NCBI GenBank assembly: GCA_030220185.1
Contig: JASPKZ010008351.1
Span: forward strand, 1,116,001-1,180,000
Direction: 5' to 3'
DNA: 64,000 nucleotides
From: Diploptera punctata
Taxonomy: Eukaryota; Arthropoda; Insecta; Blattodea; Blaberidae
Below, piece after piece: positions 1 to 12,249 of this stretch (position 1 is the first letter of the stretch; the number at the start of each line of letters is the position of its first letter). A model generated the notes under the pieces. The model was given only the letters and a program-made list of their open reading frames with translations. It was not told the DNA's origin and did not search any database. The translations under genes and the position numbers were made by a program.

Positions 1-504
1 GTATAATTCCACGTATTTTAACACAATATGTGGTTGTATAAAAACATGTTAAATATATCAATGAAAAGAGTACAAACCTTGAGGTAAAATATCCATATAG
101 AATAAGAAGAATAGCTCACTGATCTTTAACACAAAAAGTATTTACTTTCCACAGCTCCGCAACTGAGATGCGGACCATATGAGCTCTTAACTATCGGCAA
201 CATCAGATGTTATTATTGTCTTCATACATTTTAGAATTATACTCTCCTTTGCAGATATTAGTCGTTCAAAATATCCCTGCAAGCGGAAGAATTGCGAAGC
301 TCTCTTTGTTGCTACACGTGACGTCATCTAAGGCAGTGTTCAATGTCAGCGTCCTACGTACCATTCCCCTCTGCACTCATAGATAGCAGTGTCACGTGAT
401 CTATTTCTGCATAAACACGACTGCAGTGCCCTCCGTCAACAACTGCGCTTACCCTTAAACGGGTAATAAGTGATGAACGATCATCTGGCGAATTATATTA
501 AAGT
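1..504. other. AT-rich non-coding stretch
   Basis: I see no supported coding region, RNA gene or recognisable repeat here. The only reading frames are short and look random. The segment ends where repeat H begins. Confidence 0.5.
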
Positions 505-1140
505 GACTATTTAACTCATGCCCCAAATGACAGTCAATGACCAATCACATTTCAATGAATTATGATATACAACTCGCAGTCTTTTTTCACCTAGATTTTA
601 TCACTATCATTTCATCAAGTGGCTCCCAGATTGTATGTGTATATATATATATATATATATAATGCACCAATGTAACCAGATTCTGCTTGCGAGATGTATT
701 AGAATAACATTTGTAGCAATTGATTATACCATAAAAAAACACAGTTTGCACTTTCTTAAATGTATTATTTCCCAGGAATTAACGTTGCAGAAAAATATAA
801 TTGACATATTTACATCATAGGACATCAGAAATTAATTAATATACAGTTTGACGTGTTACATTTTTTCTACACTAGGGTGCATTCTTACAATATTGCGATC
901 CTTTGACAATAAATAATATGATCTGGTTGCAGTGATGAACAATGAAACATAATAAACACTTCTCATTTGTTTTCAAACATCGCCGTTTACATTAAACATA
1001 TAAATATTTTAAAATTGCTATATTTAAATAATATGTGAGTAAACAGCTTAATTTTATTCGTTAAATAGTCCTAACAAATGCCACTCTTGATTTCCAAATG
1101 TTCTAGATAAGTTGGAAATCACTCGTGGCATTACTTATGA
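505..1140 (+). repeat. Repeat H, copy 1 (non-coding element with terminal hairpin)
   Basis: The element starts with GACTATTTAAC and carries the inverse GTTAAATAGTC near 1060-1070. It ends in a hairpin: ATGCCACTCTTGATTTCC (about 1079-1096) folds onto GGAAATCACTCGTGGCAT (about 1114-1131). The same start, interior and hairpin recur at 10045, 10789, 17189-18220 (minus), 23776 and 27264. A (TA)n run lies at 639-661. There is no coding capacity, so it is a non-autonomous mobile element of unknown class. A MITE or Helitron-like origin is possible but not shown. Confidence 0.75.
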
Positions 1141-1934
1141 AGAAAGATGTGTGTGAGTATGTGTGCGTCGAATTCGAACCTACTAATTTGTCCCATTGAT
1201 AAGTGTAATTTTTCAGCAATAAACTGTTCCTTTTCTTTTCTTCTTTTAGCCTGCTTTGCTGAACTTAATTAGCCCACATAAAATGTACTTTGGATTGAAA
1301 TTTATTCTATATATACACATATAAAGTTAAAACGATTGTTGCTTAATTTGATGTTCACTTCATTAATTTTTTCTTAAAATATTATGGAATTTCTATTTCT
1401 GACAAATTAATATTACCGTACAAAAGTACAACACAAAATCATCAACAGGTAAGGAAATTAGAAATGGCTATCTGGACCCAGATCCAAATTTACCTAGATC
1501 GGGACCCAATTTACCTACCACATAAGGATCAGAAACTGACCGGCACCTCTAAAATATTTAGAGGAGTAAGTATTCACAGTTACAGATTCAATGGGAAGAA
1601 AGATACCTGGAAACATAGTAGATAACAGAAGTGTCCGTGAGCACATTAAATTGAAGGATATGGGGGAAAAACATAACTTTCTCCTTGAAACGTAGAAAAC
1701 TTACTTTTAGTTGTACACAACACCCACACTTCCTTATTTGAATGGGAAACTTTGTAGATAAATAAACCCATGACTAAACTGAACATTTAACTGTTTCACA
1801 CATCTAAAAATAGTGCTTTCCATGGTGAATATGATACTTCAAACTCAGTTTCGAAAAAAAAATGTACTGGGATCTATTCTTGTGCCACTTAATTATTTAT
1901 ATCCTATCAAAACCATTATACAAGAAAGGAGAAT
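1141..1934. other. Non-coding, no feature recognised
   Basis: AT-rich sequence with no supported gene. Two short phrases around 1478-1520 (acccagatccaaatttacct and a near copy) repeat locally but are too short to call. Confidence 0.4.
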
Positions 1935-2440
1935 CCACACCTACGATTCCTTCTCTCTGAATTTAATATAAGGAAGATATACCTACGTATTCTCTATAGC
2001 TCGATTGATGTAAGGTATAATGAGGCGGATCTAACCAAGACTGACTGCTTCATCACAGATATAGCGTTAAAATATAACCTGCTACACACTCCTGCCTACG
2101 AAGCACACATAAGAGAGAGAGAGAGAGAAGAAGCAGGATATAGACCGCGGATTCTTCCTGATCCCAGCGATGAACACCGAAGAATGGAAGGAACCGAACT
2201 TCCCCCTAAGCACGTGTTCACGAGGACCGCCACACATGGATTCCACTACAGAGTATGTACCAAAAAAGGGTTCCACCTCGCATCAAACCAGTGTCTCTGC
2301 AAGCTATGTGACCAAAAATGTCAACAATACCACCTTATTGACTGTATAGCAAGAAGAAAGCCTCTAAAATTCCATGCAAACGATAATAACTTTCAGTAAT
2401 TGTATTATAATGTACACAGTGGTTTAATAAATCTTCAATA
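1935..2440 (+). pseudogene. LINE-E relic, C-terminal cysteine-rich end
   Basis: Two frames join into the C-terminal end of a non-LTR retrotransposon ORF2. The upstream frame (about 1940-2110) reads ...VRYNEADLTKTDCF... The downstream frame (2184-2399) contains HGFHYRVCTKKGFH followed by a CLCKLCDQKC cysteine cluster and a late cysteine, a probable zinc-binding motif. The frame changes across a (GA)n run at 2111-2129, so microsatellite growth may have broken the ORF. An AATAAA-type signal lies near 2426. The minus-strand copy at 39112-39333 has the matching HGLHHKICVTKSFH ... CTCEFCDKEC block, which supports the call. The reverse transcriptase domain is absent. Confidence 0.6.
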
Positions 2441-2629
2441 ATGAGGCGGAACCTGTGAAACCAAAATATTATCACGTTTTGAAATAAAATTTAACCTGGA
2501 TTTCAAACAACATAAGTAAGTAAGGATACATACAAGACTTTATGACTTAATATAGGCCTAGTTGAAAATTGCAGCAGGAGATATTCAAAAGACAAGTGAA
2601 CTGCAAAATGGTTAGAAAAATTGCCAGGA

Positions 2630-2835
2630 AGCTTAGGGCCCAACGGCCCTAGAATAACATCCGGCCACTATTATCATCCTTATCATTATCATCAACATCC
2701 TTCACCGGTGTGGAAAGCAAAGGGAAGCTACCACGCCTATAATTCCCTAGAAAAGCTGCAAAGCATAGCATAAAAATGCTATGATTGCAGTGAAATACCT
2801 GCCCTCGGGTAGAATTACTATGGATGGAACGGACA
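2630..2835 (+). repeat. SINE-C1 3' module, 5'-truncated
   Basis: This matches the second half of SINE-C type 1: a GGCCC(A)ACGG boundary, an ATC-rich stretch, then CCGGTGTGGAAAGCAA, AATTCCCTA and ATTACTATGGATGGA. The tRNA-like head is missing. Full copies are at 25131 and 54124. Confidence 0.8.
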
Positions 2836-3197
2836 TTGATAGTTGCAAGTGATTGAAAGTTGGACAGATCTAGTTTGAGACGACAAAATAGTTTACCAAG
2901 AACTTTAAAGGCAAATTGAGTCAAAATGACAGAGTTGTCACGCCAGCCAAGAAAAAGGGCACGATAGATCTTATATTCCTATTTTATATCATTATTATTT
3001 CAAAAACTTAACAAACATATTTTTCTACTCGTCTTTCTGTGCGTTCACAATACCACGTTTCTGGAGATAAAACTGTTGATGCCCTGAAACCTTCATTTCC
3101 GTAAATGAAGTAATATGGAGGCCTTACTGAATTAAGTTATTGCATGCACAAACTAAACAATTCTATATTTTTCTCTAACTACTGTATTTTTGTCATT

Positions 3198-3211
3198 AAT
3201 TAGGTTACATA
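3198..3211. repeat. Target-site duplication (left) of SINE-A
   Basis: AATTAGGTTACATA is repeated exactly at 3617-3630, directly bracketing the SINE-A copy. Confidence 0.9.
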
Positions 3212-3616
3212 GTCGGCCGAGGTGGACTAGTGGTTATGCTCCTTGCCTCTGGTCTCGAGGTTCGCGGGTTCAAACACGGTCGGGGTCGATGGACTATTTA
3301 GGACGGAAAATCCAAGGAGCAAGTCCTCGGGGAGGGAATTTAAGCCGTGGGTCCCGAGTCTGAAAATTTTCAGGCTCGTAAAAAATCCTTAAGCCTGAAT
3401 GAAAAGGCCTCTAAGCAAAATTTATCGAATTTTCCCGTCCTAGTACTACCTTGGTTTCCTAGATGTCAGTATGAGGCGGAACGCTGACCACGTACCACTC
3501 AAAATGACATCTATACGAAAACAAGTGTAACTAAAATTAGTATGGTTCAAATTCTTCTCTGTAGAGGGAGAGCGCCTAAATGTCTGTAAAGGGAAAACAT
3601 AGGCTTACAATACAAA
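3212..3616 (+). mobile_element. SINE-A, full length with 14-bp target-site duplication
   Basis: A tRNA-derived short interspersed element. The 5' head resembles a tRNA with an A-box-like GGACTAGTGGTTATGCTCC and a B-box-like GCGGGTTCAAACACGG. An unrelated body of ~300 bp follows and ends near GGGAAAACATAGGCTTACAA. The exact 14-bp duplication of AATTAGGTTACATA defines both ends. Other copies are at 17512, 27828 (minus) and 42196. It makes no protein and would depend on a LINE for mobility. Confidence 0.9.
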
Positions 3617-3630
3617 AATTAGGTTACATA

Positions 3631-4713
3631 AAATGTATTATTGTAACATATTAGGATAGATTTAAGTTGATATCATTGTGTATACTTCAATAAAAGTTTT
3701 AATATATTCATTAATTTTTCATAGCATTTTCAATAAAGAACTTGCCCTTATCGCTAAACTGTCTTAGATTGACTTACGTGCTCTTAACACCTCAATTCAC
3801 TTGCGGATAATTGTTACTTGTAAACAACATAAAACATTAACGAGTATTTTTATTTTAGACTAACTGTTCAATTGAAATGTGTTGGCAATTTTGGGACATA
3901 AAATTCCAAATTATAATTACTAAAATATTGACATGAAGAGTTTAATATACTTCTACATATAATAATTATATAGGAATTTCTCATACCATTATATTCTCGC
4001 CATGTCCTTGCCTCGAGGAATTAGAAGAAGGAGGTCCACTACGAAATTACACAACGTCTGTAAAAAGAGGACAGTACAAAAACCTTATACCGCCTGTTAG
4101 ACTCCATTGCCAGCACTTTCCATATAAGGCACGTTTTGCCTGCAGATGTAATGTTAGAATTGGATGAGAACTAAGGAAGTTTCCAATACAAAACAAAAAC
4201 GGAGAAACAAGAATACAGTAATTTGCAGAGTTTTAATAGATTAATAAGTTATTAATAATATGTTTGTATTAAATTGTTGCTATCTTCACTCCAGTGTGCT
4301 ATTATAAAATGCAAGCTAATCTTCATAATATGTACAAAAACACAGAAACAACTGGAAATCTCATGTAAGAAGAATGAGCAGAACAAAAATACCACGTCAA
4401 ATCATAAATTACCAGCCACCAGGCAAGATATCTTTGGGGCAGACCCTTCAAACGTTGGATTGAGACCGTAACAGACCACTAAGTCTATCGCATGAAAGAA
4501 GAAGCAGCTATTCTTCATTATACTTCAAATTTTGAGACATAAACATGCCTAATGTCGAATCATTTCACATCCATGTACGGTTTTCGTACTCAGCGAATAG
4601 CCTATATGGCGTCAATGTTGTTTATTTTCAATTTACGCACTGTTTCAGCAGAACATGTAACCTATTATATTTAATTAAATTTACAGTGGGAGGAAACACT
4701 ATGAGGTATTTAT
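3631..4713. other. Non-coding stretch
   Basis: No gene is supported. A segment near 4555-4690 (…GGCGTCAATGTTGTTTATTTTCAATTTACGCAC…) is distantly similar to 50400-50460, so it may be an old dispersed repeat. Confidence 0.35.
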
Positions 4714-4907
4714 ATAAATAAATGAGTTGGAGAAAATGTTTTAACATCTCACCTCACAAAGTTGCGTTACTTCCATCTCCAGTCAAATTCCAACTCATTG
4801 GAATTTGACTGAAGATGGAAGTAATACTATATTTTTGAAACCGGTATCGTGAAGACACGCAACTTTGTGAGGTGAGATGTTAAAACATTTTCTCCACTCA
4901 TTTATTA
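4714..4907. repeat. Small foldback (palindromic) element
   Basis: Arms of ~50 bp at 4717-4766 and 4857-4907 are near-perfect inverted copies (GAGAAAATGTTTTAACATCTC against GAGATGTTAAAACATTTTCTC). Inside lies a second, shorter palindrome centred near 4799 (TTACTTCCATCT against AGATGGAAGTAA). A ~30-nt unpaired piece sits on one side. The structure is MITE-like and non-coding. Confidence 0.8.
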
Positions 4908-4974
4908 ATAATTAACCTATTTTATTGTTTACATGTGTTTTGGAATAGAAATATAATATACAGAACAAAGAAAC

Positions 4975-5380
4975 GTAAAGTTCTGTTACAAAGTAGTTTA
5001 TTATGGGTCCGAAACCTGGACAGTAAGTAGAAAACAAGCCAACAAGCTGTTAGTAGTAAAAATGGATTTTTGGAGGCGATCAACAAGAATTTCAAGAAGG
5101 GATAAAGTCAGAAAGAGCACAATAAGGGAAATTATGCAAGATGAAAAAAAAAATAAAAATAGAAGAAAAACGTTTGAAATGGTATGAACACTTCATAAGA
5201 ATGGAAGAAGACGATCCTTAATTGGAAAGCTAATGGAAGAAGTGGAAGAGGCAGACCGAGAGAACGTTGGATAGACTGGGCGAGGATAAATATGGAAGCT
5301 AGAAATTTCAGGGAAGAAGATGCTTTAACAGGAACCTCTGGCGACAAATCACTTTGGGTTGAAGAAGAAACACTGTATTG
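4975..5380 (+). pseudogene. LINE-C C-terminal fragment
   Basis: Conceptual translation in shifting frames shows YGSETWTVS, then a K-M-D-F-W-R-R-S-T-R-I-S-R-R-D-K block, KRLKWYEHFIRMEE and GRGRPRERW. This is the order found in the C-terminal region after the reverse transcriptase of RTE-like non-LTR elements. At least two frameshifts are present, one at an A-run near 5143-5160. The usual GHV is replaced by EHF. No reverse transcriptase domain is present. Confidence 0.65.
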
Positions 5381-6087
5381 TGGAATATTCCTAGTAAAAA
5401 AACAAAAATGAGTTCAAAACGTTATTAGTGTTAATTAAAGTGTTTAAGTAGCAGGGCCTTTAGGTATCTGCCTGCATCTGACCAGGGGTTCAGTCTAGGT
5501 CAACGGAGGGACAAAAAGTTTACTTCACTAATTCGTGTCCAGACTGAATCCTGGACCGCTGAGCCTCCCACGAAATGAGTACTGGGTAGTCTCTTGCGGC
5601 AAAGTCGATCGAAACGTGAGATTTAAAATCCTATCTCCGTCTAGCACCGTTGGTTAAGATTTGTTGTGGATTATTGCTTCCAAGTCCGTATGGGCTTTCA
5701 TGGCGGAGTATCTTTACATATCCTAGAATTTTATTTAATGCGGCGTTTGACAATTCAGATCATTAGCGTCATAATTTAAATATAGTGTCAAACGACTGTA
5801 ATGTTTTTCTCAGAGTCCTCTTATTTAAAGCTTATGGTTATTTTACGTGTTGTAAATACAGACACGGGACACGCGGATTTACTTTCCTCCAAAAGGGTTT
5901 TTATATCCTTAAAACTCCGTCTGGGTTCGTTACCCAACAAGCCTACGAATCAGAGGCGAGCATGGTAACCAAGGGACCGTTGTTTTACCTGTAATTAAGA
6001 AAAGTCAGAAGATATATTTATATTCTTACTTATTTTATATTTTATTACATTTTTTATTCTTATTTCAATTGGAAAATGCCTCTTACT
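5381..6087. other. Non-coding stretch
   Basis: I could not assign this segment. Around 5470-5590 the phrases GGTTCAGTCTAGG and GACTGAATCCTGGACCG are partly inverse of each other and hint at an old tRNA-type repeat, but the support is weak. Confidence 0.3.
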
Positions 6088-6135
6088 TATTGGTCATTGA
6101 CTACCATTTGAGGCATGAATTAAATAGTCTCAAAT
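6088..6135 (-). repeat. Repeat H 5'-end fragment
   Basis: Read on the minus strand this is the start of repeat H: GACTATTTAATTCATGCC, CAAATGGTAGTCAATGACC. Only ~48 bp remain. Confidence 0.65.
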
Positions 6136-6410
6136 AATCCATTTACTTGACAATAATAATTAAAGCAGAATTTTAATAAATTATTATAATGAATATAAAA
6201 GTTAAAGTTAATAATTTTGTATTTTAAAATTCTTTTAATATTTAAATGTAACTTAAATAAAGAAAAACATCTAAATTCATTGTTGGTTATTGTTGAAAAA
6301 TGTCTCAGTAACAATTAAAGAAATTGTACTACATAAGTTTTGTAAATAATGCTTTTAAAAATTGTTTTAAGTCATTGTTGTCAAAATTATAAAGCTTTCT
6401 GTTATAACTG

Positions 6411-6714
6411 GGGCACGCCGTAGCGTAGTGGTTAAGGCACTGGGCTACAAGCCGGAGGGTCGAGGGTTCAAGTCCCGTTGGGGCCAGGATTTTTAAACTG
6501 ACCCAAACCCTCTGGCGGCACTATGGCCCTGGGGTCGACTCAGCCTCTAACGGAAATGAGTACCAGACGCTTGTTCTGGGGTAAAGGCGGCCGTCACGCA
6601 GGGCTGACAACTCGGCTGACATCAAGTGCCGATTGTCTAGAAAAAGTGGGAGCCTTAACCTCCTACTACCCCAAAGGCCTCCTGAGGCCTGTTGTGGGAT
6701 CACTTTACCTTTAC
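6411..6714 (+). mobile_element. SINE-B, full length with target-site duplication
   Basis: A tRNA-derived SINE. The head GGGGCACGCCGTAGCGTAG plus GTGGTTAAGGC resembles an A box, and GAGGGTTCAAGTCCCG resembles a B box. The body includes GGTCGACTCAGCCTC and ATGAGTACCAGACGC, and it ends TGTGGGATCACTTTACC. TTCTGTTATAACTG at 6397-6410 is repeated exactly at 6715-6728. Reading frames found across it are incidental. Confidence 0.9.
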
Positions 6715-6728
6715 TTCTGTTATAACTG

Positions 6729-7855
6729 TAATAAGAACACCTGCTTAACTTCATATTCTAAAATGAAAGTAAACTAAACTCTGATTGGATGTTAAAACAA
6801 TTAACTTTCGTATTAAACATATCAATTTAAACCTTATATTTAAAGAACTATTAACCAATAGAATTTAAATATAACATCATGTGATGCAATAATGTTCTTT
6901 AAAATTATAAAGGAATAAATTGTACTAGTCATTCTGCATACAAATTTCAACAAAGATAGAAGCAAGAAGAAATCTCCTGATAAAATGTAATATTTAATAA
7001 AAGGAGAATAACTGATTTAAGGAAGGAAAATAATTTATTTTAATTGACGGTGAATAATAATACCACCGACATTTACTTAATCTGCTGGGAACTTTAAGAA
7101 GTAAATAAATTTGCAATTAATTCTACAAGAAACATTTTTTAGTGATTTTAAAGTGTTTTCCTATCCAGTGTACCAAGTACCGACCCTAAGAAGAGAATCC
7201 GGCTCTACCGAAAATTAAACCCAACCTGAACGAGTAATTATTTTATTTTGGGACATAAATCCTTCTTCAAAATGTTACTACAACATCGGGCATGAAGAGA
7301 ATTACTTCTTCAAAACGTCGCCACAACGTGGGACAAAGCAATTTACTTCTTCATAATTTATATTATAATCGCAATTTTCACGACTGATATCTCCTGGATT
7401 ATTTGTCAAAGTTTGTGATGTTATAATCACAAATTAATACGTTATTCTTATATCAAAGTGAGACAACATTATTTAATTTCTCAAAACATGCGAGTGGAAC
7501 TAGAAGTATGTAACGTACAGCTAGCACATTCCAAGATGTTCTGATAATGAGTTTAATTGGTCCTTATTTGGAATTCTTGGAAATGCGAAAAAGAAAATGG
7601 TGAATCGCACATTGTTTCAATTCACTTGAAAACAATATCGGAATTGCATGACTGATCAATCCTCAGGGATCACTACCTCCCAGCAGGTGCCATATATGGG
7701 CCAGACCACATACCTCCTCATGTATCTAACACTGGAATTAGCGGGCAGTTACCCAATTTCGGGTCTATTTTGGCGAATATTTAGAAATGATAATTTCGGA
7801 TTTTTATAATTTAAGTTGAATTCATGTCTATATTTACCAATTAATTCTATGACTT
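6729..7855. other. AT-rich non-coding stretch
   Basis: No coding region or recognised repeat is supported across this stretch. Confidence 0.45.
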
Positions 7856-7859
7856 ATGG

Positions 7860-8166
7860 AACCCCTAGCGGGCCCGGGTTCCATCCCCGGTCGGGGCAGT
7901 TTTTCTGGGTGAGGTTTTTATCGGGGTTTTTCCTCACCTGTAAGACAAATGTCAGGAAAACTTTAAGGCCCAAATGGTCCCCGAAAACATATGGCCATCA
8001 TCATCATCCTTATCATTATCATCATCACCATCATCATCCTTCACCGGTGTGGAAAGCAACGGGAGGCTACCACACCTACAATTCCCTGATAAACCTGCAA
8101 GCATAGCATGAAAATGCTATGATCGCAGTGAAGGACCTGCCTTCGGGCAGAATTACTATGGATGGA
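7860..8166 (+). mobile_element. SINE-C1, 5'-truncated
   Basis: This begins within the tRNA-like head (GCGGGCCCGGGTTCCATCCCC) and then has the shared body (TTTTTCTGGGTGAGG, CCTCACCTGTAAGAC, TTTAAGGCCC). It continues into the type 1 tail with a CAT/CATC-rich stretch, CCGGTGTGGAAAGCAA and ATTACTATGGATGGA. The histidine-rich reading frame across it is a consequence of the ATC repeats. Confidence 0.85.
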
Positions 8167-8301
8167 TGGAAGTCCAATATCATATTCACTAAGTTCCCCC
8201 ACTGGTCCTTATTCTCAATAATTAACCGAATCCCGTTCATTTATCCGATTTACAGTTCCCTAAGATCCATTCAAATATTATCCTCCCACCTACATTATCT
8301 T

Positions 8302-8379
8302 TTCATCATTATTTCCTAATACAAATTTTGAAAATATGTTTTCATCATTATTTCCTAATACAAATTTTGAAAACATCTA
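8302..8379. repeat. 39-bp tandem duplication
   Basis: Two copies of TTCATCATTATTTCCTAATA... start at 8302 and 8341, differing near their ends. Confidence 0.85.
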
Positions 8380-8465
8380 TACTGCCATTCATTGGAGGCT
8401 ATGATGACCTTACGTTATTCCATAGATTATGTTAATTGAGGAATGTTTTCTCATAGATCTCGAGT

Positions 8466-8664
8466 AAATTCAGCAAAGGGTTCAAATTGAGTATTATGAA
8501 ATTGGGATGTTCACGAGATGCTGAAGACTAATAGATATGAAAACTATTCTCAATATTGTTTTATAATCACAGCTCTTATCCCACTTATAGTTCACAGAAA
8601 CTGTTAAAATTCAGCAAAGGGTTCAAATTGAGTATTTTGAAATTGGGATGTTCACGAGATGCTA
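8466..8664. repeat. 58-bp direct repeat, 141 bp apart
   Basis: The segment from AAATTCAGCAAAGGGTTC to TTCACGAGATGCT at 8466-8523 recurs at 8607-8664 with about one mismatch. This suggests a local segmental duplication. Confidence 0.85.
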
Positions 8665-8792
8665 AAAATTCGGGGTGTGGCTGTGTCGTGTGTTTTACGT
8701 GAATACGTGTAATTAACGACCAGGAAGTCACCACTTATAGTACAAATGACTAATACTTGGAGTGTAGTAAAATCTCATGCAACATTGTTGCC

Positions 8793-8895
8793 GTTGATCA
8801 TCTACCTCTGTGATTGACACATCTGGATGTGAAGGGCCAGCAGCCGGCTCGTAAAAGGGCAACCGCTGAAAAGTGGAAAGACCCTCAATCGAAAA
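8793..8895 (+). repeat. SINE-D 3'-part fragment
   Basis: This is the reverse complement of 63325-63415: TCATCTACCTCTGTGATTGA, CACATCTGGATGTGAAGGGC, AACCGCTGAAAAGTGGAAAG. The tRNA-like head is missing. Confidence 0.75.
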
Positions 8896-10044
8896 TATAG
8901 TGTTAATAGTATTATATTACGATGCGAGGTTGAGAAGTGGATTTACAGATTCTCACAAACGTGCGTTGTACATTATTTTTTGCGCGATGGCGTTTTCAAA
9001 ATAATAAATAATAGTAAAATAAGAACATCTTTGTTGGAAATATTTGCGTTCATTATCAACAATTTAATAACGTTAAGAGTGTGGGCAATGTTTATTTGTT
9101 GAAACAACAGGAGGCCGTGAGACAATATTAGTGAAAATGGCGGCAAATACATATTTATTGTTTTATATTGTTTCAAATAAAGTTCAGTTCATTTAAAATG
9201 CAGTGATTTGTTTCATATAACGTATATTAATACGACCTTTTGGATATTTTTTGCATATATATCGTATGTAGTATACATAGAGAGCAGTGATTTTACTTCC
9301 CACGCGCGTTTTGTAATATGTAAGATTACAGTATATTTATTTTATTATAGTATAGTTACTTAGGTTGGCAACCCCGAAATCTAGGAAGTTGAACTTGCTG
9401 TAAGTACGACAAAACGCACTATCGCGCAATAATAATATATTACCTATCTACTATGCCATTTATGAATATCATTCATTAAAATACTACAAAGTACTGGGGT
9501 AAATAGATAAACAGTAAATAATACTAACAGCTTGGAACTTGAAGAGAACGTTACATACCCTTTTTTTTTTCTGAAGATACTAATTGAATTCCTCTACAAA
9601 CAAGTCGTCTTTACTCTGCACAGACTTAATTTATGGTAGGAAACTGAGAAAGAAGAATGATTGGGAAGTGTTCGGTCACTGTGAAATGAGACAGTTCCCT
9701 GCAGGTTTCCCAGTAAACACAAACTTTGTTCAAGTTTCAATTATTTACAGGGCTCTGGATAACGTTTCTCTTGTTTTACGGCTGCACAAGTTTCGGGAGA
9801 TGCGGTTACAATTCTGTAAAGCACATTAGCCCAGCGAACTAGGATGGAACTTTTGCACACAATTATGAATGATTAATTTTCGTCAGAGTGGTGCGTACAC
9901 GTGCCAGTACATTTCCTCTCAGTAAAGTAATTTACAGTTACTAGGGCACTCAAATGCTGCACATAGCATTTATTTATTAAGATGGAGAATTTAGTCAATA
10001 CATATATAGGCCTACTGATACTCAGTAAATGGCATGTTAATCTA
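8896..10044. other. AT-rich non-coding stretch
   Basis: No supported gene. The short reading frames around 8973-9176 and 9584-9829 have no recognisable domain and no repeat identity I can name. Confidence 0.4.
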
Positions 10045-10790
10045 GACTGTTTAACTCATGTCCCAAATGGGAGTCAATGACCAATCACATTTCAATGAAT
10101 TTTGATTTACAACCAATCACAGTCTTTTTCACCTCGATATTATCAATTTAATTTTATCAAAGCTGCTCCTTTTTAACATTCTGAATAGGTCAGAGCATTA
10201 TTTTGCAGTGACTGGCTCTCTAAGAAATACGTTGAATATAAAAATGTATATATTAAAGATGTAAGAGTCCTAGAATGCAAGTGACTCCAGATTGTATGTA
10301 TAGTGCACGAACGTGACCACATACTGCTTGCGAGATATAATAGAACAACATTTGTAGCAATTTACTCTCTGCACTTTCTTAAATGTATTATTTCCCAGCT
10401 ATTTACGTTCCAGAAAAATATAATTGACATATTTACATCATAGGACTTCAGAAATTAATTAATAAACCTATAATGTTGGTTATAAACAGTTTCATGCGTT
10501 TCATTGTTATCTCCACTAGAGTGCATTCTTACAATATTGCTATCCGATTTGGCAATAAATAGTATGAACTGGTTGCAGTGATGAACAAATGAAACATAAT
10601 AAAAGTTTCTAATTTGTTTTCAAACATCGCCGTTTACATTAAATATATAAATATTTTAAAATAACTATATTTAAATAATGATTTGTGAGTAAACAGCATA
10701 ATTGCATTCGTTAAGTAGTCCTAACAAATGCCACTCTTGATTTCCAAATTCTCTAGATAAATTGAAAATCACTCGTGGCATTACTTATGA
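10045..10790 (+). repeat. Repeat H, copy 2
   Basis: It starts GACTGTTTAACTCATG and ends with the family hairpin (CCACTCTTGATTTCC ... AAATCACTCGTGGCATTACTTATGA). It lies head-to-tail with the next copy and shares the GA at 10789-10790. At ~746 bp it is longer than copy 1 because of internal extra sequence around 10180-10290. Confidence 0.85.
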
Positions 10791-11491
10791 CTATTTAACT
10801 CATGTCCCAAATGGGAGTCAATGACCAAAAATATTTCACTGATTTTTTATTTACAACCAATCACAGTCGTGTTTCGTCTAAAATTTCCCAAATAAAGTTT
10901 ATCATAATAAAGAAAGCACCTCATTTTTAACATTCTGAATAGGTCATAGCATTATTTTGCAGTGACTGACTCTCTAAGAAATACGGCTACTAGATTTTAT
11001 ATATAGTGCATGAATGTCAACACATAGCGCATACGAGAGATAATATAAAAACATTTGTAACAATTGATTATACCACAAAAAAAACTACTGTTTTCACTTT
11101 CTTAAACGAATTATTTTCCAGGAAATGACGCAGAAAAATATAATTGACATATATGCAACATAGGACATCAGAAATTAATTAATACCTATAACGTTGGTTA
11201 TAAATTTCTCCACTAGGGTGCATTCTAACAACATTGCGATCTTTCGGCATTAAATAATATTATGATCTGGTTGCAGTGATTGAACAAAAGAAGCAAATGA
11301 AGCGCACCATTCGTTTCTCATTTGTTTTCAAACATCGCCGTTTACATTAAATATATAAATATTTTAAAATAACTATAGTTAAATAATGATTTGTGAGTAT
11401 ACATCTTAATTTTATTCGTTAAATAGTCCTAACAAATGTCACGAGTGAATTTATCTAGGGAATTTGGAAATCAAGAGTGGCATTACTTATG
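10789..11491 (+). repeat. Repeat H, copy 3, with inverted terminal hairpin
   Basis: This directly abuts copy 2 and starts GACTATTTAACTCATG. Its terminal hairpin is flipped relative to the others: after CCTAACAAATG it reads TCACGAGTGAATTTATCTAG and then AATTTGGAAATCAAGAGTGG. The other copies have CCACTCTTGATTTCC first. Confidence 0.85.
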
Positions 11492-12231
<740 letters not shown>

Positions 12232-12249
12232 ATATCCGCGTTGGACAGA

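Noticed and set aside
6521..6777. Open frames on both strands (also at 58756)
   Set aside because: Both are SINE-B body sequence and the same peptide recurs at other SINE-B copies; not a gene.
7816..8106. Histidine-rich frames (also at 13757, 25165 and 53931)
   Set aside because: They are chance frames through SINE-C copies; the histidines come from CAT/ATC repeats in the tail.
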